Of a DNA stretch of 13,632 nucleotides, positions 7,483 through 13,632 are shown in pieces (position 1 is the stretch's first letter; each line of letters begins with the position of its first letter). Under the pieces are notes generated by a model. The model was not told where the DNA came from. It ran no database searches and saw nothing but the letters and a program-made list of their open reading frames with translations. A program made the translations under genes and the position numbers. The DNA comes from Candidatus Competibacteraceae bacterium (GTDB lineage Bacteria > Pseudomonadota > Gammaproteobacteria > Competibacterales > Competibacteraceae): contig JAGRHM010000132.1 of NCBI GenBank assembly GCA_020445005.1, positions 1-13,632 on the forward strand, given 5' to 3'.

Positions 7483-8643
7483 ATGACGACTTCTACTACA
7501 GGGCAAAACTTCCAGAAAACCATTCTCATCGTCGATGATCTGCCGGAAAATCTAACGGTGTTGGGCGAGTTGCTGCAACCCACTTATCGGGTGCGCGCCG
7601 CCGTTTCCGGTGCGCGCGCCCTGCAAATCGCCGCATCCGAGCCAAAACCCGATTTGATCCTGCTCGATGTGATGATGCCGGATCTGGACGGCTACGCCGT
7701 TTTTGCCCGACTGCGCGAAGATGTGCGAACGCGCGATATTCCTGTTATTTTCGTGACGGCACTGGACACCGCCATCAATGAACAACACGGTTTGGAGCTG
7801 GGGGCCGTCGATTACATCACCAAGCCGCTGCAGCCTTCGATCGTGCTGGCGCGGGTTCATACGCAACTGGAATTGAAGGAGGCGCGGGACCTGCTGCGCG
7901 ACCAGAATGCGTTTCTCGAAGCCGAAATCGTCCGGCGCATGGCCGACAATCAACTGGTTCAGAATATCACCATCCATGCTCTGGCCCGGTTGGCGGAAAC
8001 CCGTGATCCCGAGACCGGCAACCACCTGCGCCGCACCCAAGAATACGTGCATCTCCTGGCCATGTCATTACAAAGCCATCGACGCTTTGCCGCCTTCCTG
8101 ACGCAACATACCATTCAACTCCTGGCTAAATCAGCGCCGCTGCACGACATCGGCAAGGTTGGCATTCCTGATCATATTCTGCTTAAACCGGGCAAACTCA
8201 ATCCGGAAGAATGGGATATTATGAAAACTCACGCCGCGCTTGGCAGCGAAGCGATTGAACAAGCAGAACGCGATGCTGAAAAACCTGTCGATTTTTTGAT
8301 ATTGGCTAAGGAAATCGTGCATTATCACCATGAAAAATGGGACGGCAGCGGTTATCCCGAAGGTCTGGCTGGAGACGCGATTCCCATCTCGGCGCGGCTG
8401 ATGGCGCTGGCCGATGTTTTCGATGCGCTGATCACCCGGCGCGTTTACAAACCGCCCATACCCCACGCGCAAGCCCGCGCCATTATCGTCGCCGAGCGCG
8501 AACGCCATTTCGATCCGGACATCGTGGACGTCTTTATCCATCGCTTTGACGAATTCTGCGCGATCGCCGAATGCTACAGCGATAGCGAAGAAGCTCTGAA
8601 GGCGAAACTGACCCTGGTTCAGGGCAGAGATATCGGGATATAG
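7483..8643 (+). CDS. Response regulator with HD-GYP cyclic-di-GMP phosphodiesterase domain (copy 2)
   Basis: Predicted cyclic-di-GMP phosphodiesterase of 386 residues, paralogous to the protein at 2831-3934. Long blocks are identical or nearly so, including SAPLHDIGKVGIPDHILLKP and RDPETGNHLRRTQEY. The REC domain (about 14-132) has ILIVDD, phosphoacceptor D62 in LLDVMMP and the TKP lysine. The HD-GYP domain carries H221-D222 and HHEKWDGSGYP with G290-Y291-P292. An in-frame ATG at 7444 would add 13 residues but lies inside the leader stem-loop. ATG 7483 gives MTTSTT, matching the MTSTT start of copy 1, and has a weak GAG seven bases upstream. Compared with copy 1, the C-terminus is about 20 residues longer (ending LVQGRDIGI). 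The giant kinase gene follows within about 15 bases and is its likely phosphodonor. Confidence 0.92.
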   Translation: MTTSTTGQNFQKTILIVDDLPENLTVLGELLQPTYRVRAAVSGARALQIAASEPKPDLILLDVMMPDLDGYAVFARLREDVRTRDIPVIFVTALDTAINEQHGLELGAVDYITKPLQPSIVLARVHTQLELKEARDLLRDQNAFLEAEIVRRMADNQLVQNITIHALARLAETRDPETGNHLRRTQEYVHLLAMSLQSHRRFAAFLTQHTIQLLAKSAPLHDIGKVGIPDHILLKPGKLNPEEWDIMKTHAALGSEAIEQAERDAEKPVDFLILAKEIVHYHHEKWDGSGYPEGLAGDAIPISARLMALADVFDALITRRVYKPPIPHAQARAIIVAERERHFDPDIVDVFIHRFDEFCAIAECYSDSEEALKAKLTLVQGRDIGI

Positions 8644-8658
8644 ACTGATTAGAAAGCG

Positions 8659-11600
8659 TTGAATGACCTTTACCTTAATCCCGGCGCCAATCCGCTGACC
8701 GCCTTGAACGACTCTCCTCTTACCCGCGGAGCCAATCCGCAAGAAGAACCGCTGCGGTTGCAATCCCGACCGGATCTGGTGTTGGACGCGGCCGGCATCG
8801 GGGTGTGGGAGTACGACCACATCAGCGGCCGCAACTTCTGGAATCCTTCCTTGTGTGGCTTGCTGGGCTACAGCATCGCACAGGCCCCAACCAGCCTGAC
8901 TGCCTGGCTGGATCTGATCCATCCAGACGACTTGCCGGTCGTGCGAGCGCGGATTGGCGCGGCGCTGGTAACCGATAACCCGCTTTACGAGGCGGAGTAC
9001 CGTCTGCGCGCAGCGGATGGCCGCTGGATATGGTTTTACGCCCGAGGGCGGGTGGTGCGGCGTGATGAGACCGGACAACCGCTGCTGACTGCCGGGACGA
9101 TGATCGACATCTCCGAGCGCAAGCACACCGAGCTGCTATTGCAAACACAGCATGAGTTTTCCGCGATTCTAGCCGAAGGGCCAAACCGGGGAACGTTGCT
9201 GGAAACCATTCTGGACAGTGCGCTGCGCCTGCCGGAACTGGATGGCGGGGGACTCTACTGGCGCGAGTCCGACGGCGGTTATCGGCTGGCGGTCCAGCGA
9301 GGCTTGTCCGACACGTTTTTCGCCCAGGTCGCCTACCGCGCAGCGGATTCCTCCGAGGCGGAAATAATCCGTCAGGGCCAGTTGCGATGCGTGTGCGCGC
9401 CCGTGCAGGAGCATTGCACCGATGCCTGGCTAATTCGTGAACCTGCGTTGATCGCAGAGGGCATCCGTTCGCTCGTGGTCTTGCCGATTCATGTCAACGG
9501 CGAACCAGTCGCCTGTCTCAACCTGGCCAGCAAGCAAGTCGGGACAGTCGGGCGGCTGACCGTGACCGCCCTGGAAACACTCGCGCGCCATTTCACCCAA
9601 GCCTTGGAACGGCTGTTGGCCCAGGAAGAAACCGCCAACCAGCGGCGAAATTTGGCCGGGTTGTTCGGCGCCATCAACGATTATTTGTTCGTGCTCGACC
9701 TGGAAGGCCGCATTCTGCACTACAACCCGGCGGTGGCGGACGGGCTGGGTTACGGCGATACGTTACTTGGCCAGCCGGTCTGGGCCGTTCATCCGCCCGA
9801 GACACGCGACGAGGCCCGGCGCGTGATCGCCGAGATGCTTGCCGGAACCCGCGCAAGTTGCACTTTGCCGCTGCTGAAAGCCGACGGTGGGCATGTCCCG
9901 GTGGATACCCGCGTGGTCATGGGCCACTGGGACGGCCGGGCGGCGATTATCAGCGTGTCGCGCGACATCACGGAGCAGACAGGCCAGCACGAAGCGTTGC
10001 AACGCAGCGAAACTCTTTTGCGCGCCACGCTGGATTCAACCGCCGACGGCATCCTGGTGGTCGACGAGGGCGGTTCGGTGTTGACCGCTAACCGCCGCTT
10101 CCAGGAATTGTGGCGGATACCGAGCGAGTTGATCGCCGCTGGGCAAGACGAGCAGTTGCTTGGCTACGTGCTCGACCAGCTATCTGATCCCGAAGGCTTT
10201 ACGCGGGACGTGCAGCGACTCTATCGGACGGACGAAATCTGTCGGGACATTTTGCGATTCAAGGATGGCCGGATTTTCGAACGATTCACCCGGGCGGTTT
10301 CTCTCGATGACCAGCAAGTGCGTCTCTGGAGTTTCCGCGATGTCACCGAAGAAAGAAAAATACAACGCACGCTGGAAATCGAACGCGCTTGGTTGCGAAC
10401 GCTGATACAGACCATTCCTGATCTGGTTTGGCTCAAGGATCCCGAGGGGGTCTATCTGATCTGCAACCCGGCCTTTGAACGCTTGTACGGCGCCCGCGAG
10501 GCGGAAATCGCCGGAAAGGTCGACTACGACTTCGTCGATCCGAAATTGGCCGATTTTTTCCGGACGAACGACCAAGCCGCTGTTGCGGCTGGCGGGCCAC
10601 GTATCAACGAAGAATGGCTTACCTTTGCCGCTGACGGCTACCACGGCCTGTTCGAAACCATCAAGACGCCCATGCGCGATGCTAACGGAAGTTTGGTCGG
10701 CGTACTCGGCATCGCCCGCGACATTACGGTAGCGCGAGCGACACAGGAAGCGCTGCGAGAACGAGAGGAGGTCTACAGCGCCATCTTCAATCAGGCCGCT
10801 AACGGTATCGTGCTGATCGACGCTGAAACGCTGCGCTTTGCCGAATTCAACGATGCAGCCTGCCACGGACTCGGCTACAACCGCGAAGCGTTTGCCCGGC
10901 TCACCCTTAACGACATTCAGGGGATTCTGACCCCGGCGCAAGTGGTTGAGCGGACAAAGTCTCTCCTCGAACAGGGCAGCGGCATATTCGAAAACTTGCA
11001 ACGTTGCAAGAACGGCGATATCCGCTGTGTGCGCGTCGCCAATCGCGTCATCGCGATTCGCGGCCGGAATTATCTCGCAGGGATTTGGCACGACATCACC
11101 GAGCAACAGCGCGCGGCCGAAGCGCTGCGCGAGCGCGAGGAACTCTATCGCGCTATCGTTGATCAGGCCGGTGATGGCATCGAGCTGGTGGACGTGGAAA
11201 CCTTGCGCTTTGTCGAGGCCAACGACGCGGCGTGCCAGATGCTGGGCTACAGCCGTGAGGAAATGCTTGGACTTTCCTTGCCGGATATCCAGGTTGACCT
11301 GGACGAAGCCAGTTTGCGTGCGCGCATCGTGCAGTTGCAAGCGACGGACGGCGCCCGCTTCGACAACCGGCACCGCTGCAAGGATGGCCGCATCCTCGAT
11401 ATCCAGATCAACGTCCGGATTGTTCGCCTGCGCGGCCGGGATTATTGCCTGGCCGTTTGGCGCGATGTCGGCATCGAGAAGGCAGGCCGGATGGCGTTAG
11501 CCAACGAAGCCGAATGGCGCCGGGCGCTGATCGAAAATTCCCGCGACGGGATCGCCATTTTCGACCAGGACCACCGGATCATCGAGGTCAACCGGCGCTT

Positions 11601-13632
11601 TGCCGAGATGCTGGGTTACGCGCCGGAAGACATGATCGGCCTTTATTCCTGGAACGTGGACGCGGACCTGACTGAAGCAGACATCCGCGCCGGGTTCGCC
11701 GATCCGCTTTCAGTTAACGTGACCTTCGAAACCCGCCATCAGCGCAAGGACGGTACGCTGTACGATGTCGAGGTGAGCGCCCGAGGAGCGCAAATCGGCG
11801 GACGCAACGTCTTCGTCACCACCGCACGCGACATCACCGAGCAGAAGCAGGCGCGCGAGGCGTTGCGAGAACGAGAGGAACTGTATCGCAACATCATCGA
11901 CCAGGCCGGTGAGGCCATCGATCTAGTGGACGCTGAAACCCTGCGCTTCGTCGAGGGCGGGGGGGCGGCGTGCCGGATGCTGGGCTACCGCCGCGACGAG
12001 TTTATCGGGCTACCGCTGGCGGCGATTCAGGCGGATTTGAGCGAGGAAGACCTCAAAGCGTCATGCGCGCATCTGCTGGCGACTGGCGGCGCTAACTTCG
12101 ACGTTCGGCACCGCTGCAAGGACGGGCGCATCCTCGATGCGCACGTCACGGTGCGCGTGATCCGCTTGCGCGGCCGGGATTACTTTCTTGGCACTTGGCG
12201 CGACATCACCGAACAAAAGCAGGCCGAAGCGGCGCTGCGCGACAGCGAGCAGCGCTATCGGGCGATGGTGGAAAGCCAGGACGACGCCGTGTGCCGCTGG
12301 CTTCCCGACGGCACGTTAACCTTCGTGAACCATGCCTACCGGCAGTTGTTCGCCTTGCCGGACAACAGTGTGATCGGTCACCAATGGTTTAAGTTCATCC
12401 CCGAAACCGACCGCGCGGCGGTGGTCGCCCGCTACAAGGAACTGGCCGCCAACCCATGCAAGCTATGTTACGAGCATCCGGTGCAGTCCCGCGACGGTGA
12501 GGTCCGCTGGTTACAGTGGGTGGATGCGCCCTTGCTGAACGAGCAGGGTCGCTGCATCGAGTTCCAATCGGTAGGCCGCGACATCACCGAACGCAGGAAC
12601 ATGGAAGAGGCGCTGCGCGCGAGCGAGAGCTCCCTTAACAAAGCCCAAGCCATCGCGCGAATCGGTAGTTGGAATTTGAATATTCCCGACAACCATTTGA
12701 CTTGGTCGCAGGAAACCTATCGCATATTCGGCTTGCCGCCCGATGCGCCGGTCACGCTCGATGCGTTTATGGCCCGCATTCACGAAGAAGACCGGGCGCG
12801 GGTGGCGGCGGAATGGGATGCAGCCGCAGCCGGCGCAACTTACGATCTCGAACATCGCATCGTGGTCGGCGGTAAAGTGCTATGGGTGCGCGAGCGCGCC
12901 GAGATCGTCCGCGATGCCGCCGGCGTGGCCGTGTCCGCCATTGGCACCGTACAGGACATCACTGAGCGCAAGCGCATCGCCGCTGAACTCGACCAGTACC
13001 GCCATCATTTGGAGGAGCTGGTCGCCGAACGGACGGCGGAACTGGAGGCCGCCAACCGGCAATTGGTGGTCAGCGATATGCGGCTGCAAGCGATGTTCGA
13101 GATGAGCCAGCAGTCGGATCGAATGGATGAGTGTGAACTGTTGCAGTGGGGCATCGAAGAGGCCGTGCGCCTGACCGGCAGCGAGATCGGCTACCTGCAT
13201 TTTGTCAATGACGATCAGGAAACCATCCAGCTTTACACCTGGTCGGCCGAGACTCTGAAACACTGCACCGCCGTGTACGAAAGCCACTACCCGATTTCGC
13301 TGGCCGGGATTTGGGCCGACACGGCGCGGTTGCGTCGTCCGGTCGTCCACAATGATTACCAGAACCTGCCCGACCGCCGGGGTTATCCGGCGGGCCACGC
13401 GCACCTGGTCCGTCACCTGGGCGTCCCGATCGTGGAAGGCGACAAAGTCCGGGTGCTGCTCGGCGTCGGCAACAAGCCAACCGATTACGACCCGTCGGAC
13501 GAGCACGAATTGCAACTGATCGGCGACGACCTCTGGCGCATCGTGATGCGTCGCCGCACTGAAGCGGCTTTGGCCGCTGCCAAGGACGCGGCGGAACAGG
13601 CCAACCGGGCCAAGAGCGCCTTCCTGGCCAAC
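8659..13632 (+). CDS. Giant multi-PAS/GAF sensor histidine kinase, 3' end beyond the window
   Basis: An uninterrupted frame of 1658 codons runs to the window edge. No ATG occurs in frame before 9100, which is already inside the first PAS domain, so the start must be non-ATG. TTG 8659, 15 bases after the previous stop, is preferred; TTG 8704 and GTG 8779 are alternatives, none with a strong ribosome site. Numbered from 8659, domains are PAS1 38-158, GAF1 165-319, PAS2 326-450, PAS3 452-576, PAS4 578-703, PAS5 704-826, PAS6 828-951, PAS7 952-1073, PAS8 1074-1197, PAS9 1198-1322, PAS10 1324-1442, a coiled-coil (HHLEELVAERT) to about 1475 and GAF2 about 1480-1638 (PISLAGIW, RRPVVHNDY, LGVGNKPTDYD). 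Most PAS units end in DITE linkers. No membrane helix is seen, so it is probably cytosolic. The last residues, NRAKSAFLAN, directly precede MSHEIRTPLN in the first kinase, so HisKA, ATPase and perhaps REC domains should follow. Likely partner: the HD-GYP regulator just upstream. Ligands are unknown. Confidence 0.9.
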   Translation, partial: MNDLYLNPGANPLTALNDSPLTRGANPQEEPLRLQSRPDLVLDAAGIGVWEYDHISGRNFWNPSLCGLLGYSIAQAPTSLTAWLDLIHPDDLPVVRARIGAALVTDNPLYEAEYRLRAADGRWIWFYARGRVVRRDETGQPLLTAGTMIDISERKHTELLLQTQHEFSAILAEGPNRGTLLETILDSALRLPELDGGGLYWRESDGGYRLAVQRGLSDTFFAQVAYRAADSSEAEIIRQGQLRCVCAPVQEHCTDAWLIREPALIAEGIRSLVVLPIHVNGEPVACLNLASKQVGTVGRLTVTALETLARHFTQALERLLAQEETANQRRNLAGLFGAINDYLFVLDLEGRILHYNPAVADGLGYGDTLLGQPVWAVHPPETRDEARRVIAEMLAGTRASCTLPLLKADGGHVPVDTRVVMGHWDGRAAIISVSRDITEQTGQHEALQRSETLLRATLDSTADGILVVDEGGSVLTANRRFQELWRIPSELIAAGQDEQLLGYVLDQLSDPEGFTRDVQRLYRTDEICRDILRFKDGRIFERFTRAVSLDDQQVRLWSFRDVTEERKIQRTLEIERAWLRTLIQTIPDLVWLKDPEGVYLICNPAFERLYGAREAEIAGKVDYDFVDPKLADFFRTNDQAAVAAGGPRINEEWLTFAADGYHGLFETIKTPMRDANGSLVGVLGIARDITVARATQEALREREEVYSAIFNQAANGIVLIDAETLRFAEFNDAACHGLGYNREAFARLTLNDIQGILTPAQVVERTKSLLEQGSGIFENLQRCKNGDIRCVRVANRVIAIRGRNYLAGIWHDITEQQRAAEALREREELYRAIVDQAGDGIELVDVETLRFVEANDAACQMLGYSREEMLGLSLPDIQVDLDEASLRARIVQLQATDGARFDNRHRCKDGRILDIQINVRIVRLRGRDYCLAVWRDVGIEKAGRMALANEAEWRRALIENSRDGIAIFDQDHRIIEVNRRFAEMLGYAPEDMIGLYSWNVDADLTEADIRAGFADPLSVNVTFETRHQRKDGTLYDVEVSARGAQIGGRNVFVTTARDITEQKQAREALREREELYRNIIDQAGEAIDLVDAETLRFVEGGGAACRMLGYRRDEFIGLPLAAIQADLSEEDLKASCAHLLATGGANFDVRHRCKDGRILDAHVTVRVIRLRGRDYFLGTWRDITEQKQAEAALRDSEQRYRAMVESQDDAVCRWLPDGTLTFVNHAYRQLFALPDNSVIGHQWFKFIPETDRAAVVARYKELAANPCKLCYEHPVQSRDGEVRWLQWVDAPLLNEQGRCIEFQSVGRDITERRNMEEALRASESSLNKAQAIARIGSWNLNIPDNHLTWSQETYRIFGLPPDAPVTLDAFMARIHEEDRARVAAEWDAAAAGATYDLEHRIVVGGKVLWVRERAEIVRDAAGVAVSAIGTVQDITERKRIAAELDQYRHHLEELVAERTAELEAANRQLVVSDMRLQAMFEMSQQSDRMDECELLQWGIEEAVRLTGSEIGYLHFVNDDQETIQLYTWSAETLKHCTAVYESHYPISLAGIWADTARLRRPVVHNDYQNLPDRRGYPAGHAHLVRHLGVPIVEGDKVRVLLGVGNKPTDYDPSDEHELQLIGDDLWRIVMRRRTEAALAAAKDAAEQANRAKSAFLAN
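11140..11487 (+). repeat. Internal PAS repeat, copy 1 (PAS6 of the giant kinase)
   Basis: This unit matches 11878-12225 at an offset of 738 bases (246 codons) without gaps over most of its length. Shared stretches include ELYR, DQAG, ETLRFVE, AAC.MLGY, HRCKDGRILD and RLRGRDY. The related PAS5 (10768 onward) is more diverged. The intervening PAS7 is different, so the duplication may have involved a two-PAS block. Confidence 0.7.
11878..12225 (+). repeat. Internal PAS repeat, copy 2 (PAS8 of the giant kinase)
   Basis: Counterpart of the repeat at 11140-11487. Here the codons for A-N-D in FVEANDAAC are replaced by G-G-G within a run of seven G (11959-11965), removing the usual PAS asparagine. 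The rest of the fold is well preserved. Confidence 0.7.

Noticed and set aside
8131..9126. Minus-strand open frame of 331 codons across the end of the second HD-GYP gene and the start of the giant kinase
   Set aside because: It is antisense to the HD-GYP catalytic motifs and PAS1, with no domain of its own and no convincing ribosome site.
10180..11373. Minus-strand open frame of 397 codons opposite the giant kinase
   Set aside because: The plus strand here encodes consecutive clean PAS domains. The antisense translation shows no recognisable domain and follows from GC-rich codon bias.
10390..12626. Tandem repeats in the PAS array resembling a CRISPR or satellite repeat
   Set aside because: The ~123-codon period and in-frame conservation are explained by repeated PAS domains in a coding gene.

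Overview
The window looks like a signalling locus from a free-living, probably motile gammaproteobacterium. The NAD kinase and Aer-like receptor resemble gammaproteobacterial forms. An intergenic GTAGGTCGGGCA-type palindromic (REP-like) element and many stacked PAS domains fit the same group. A Competibacter-like lineage is possible, but that is only an impression from gene style, not a demonstrated assignment.

Layout: (1) On the minus strand, positions 1-862 hold nadK, cut by the window edge a few residues before its expected C-terminus. (2) A divergent intergenic region (863-1211) holds two sets of inverted repeats. (3) On the plus strand, 1212-7210 is a tightly packed three-gene unit: an Aer-type FAD/PAS chemoreceptor (1212-2828), a REC-HD-GYP cyclic-di-GMP phosphodiesterase whose start lies at or just past the receptor stop (2831-3934), and a membrane-anchored four-PAS hybrid histidine kinase (3962-7210). 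(4) The spacer 7211-7482 holds a REP-like doublet (7252-7322), a second diverged copy of the last ~70 bases of the upstream kinase gene (7328-7399), and a nested stem-loop (7414-7467). (5) A second REC-HD-GYP gene (7483-8643) is a close paralogue of the first. (6) It is followed by a very large PAS/GAF sensor kinase (8659 to the window end, at least 1658 codons, open at the 3' side), with ten PAS and two GAF domains. The window ends exactly where the histidine-kinase H-box should begin.

Inferred logic: the Aer-like protein reads redox or energy state and signals to flagella. The two HD-GYP regulators would lower cyclic-di-GMP when their REC domains are phosphorylated, and each is followed by a large multi-sensor kinase that is its likely phosphodonor. 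The regulator-kinase pair appears twice in tandem, and a fragment of a kinase 3' end survives before the second pair. The locus therefore looks like a duplicated module whose regulators stayed similar while the kinase sensor halves diverged strongly. The second kinase also shows internal PAS duplication and is clearly more GC-rich than the first.
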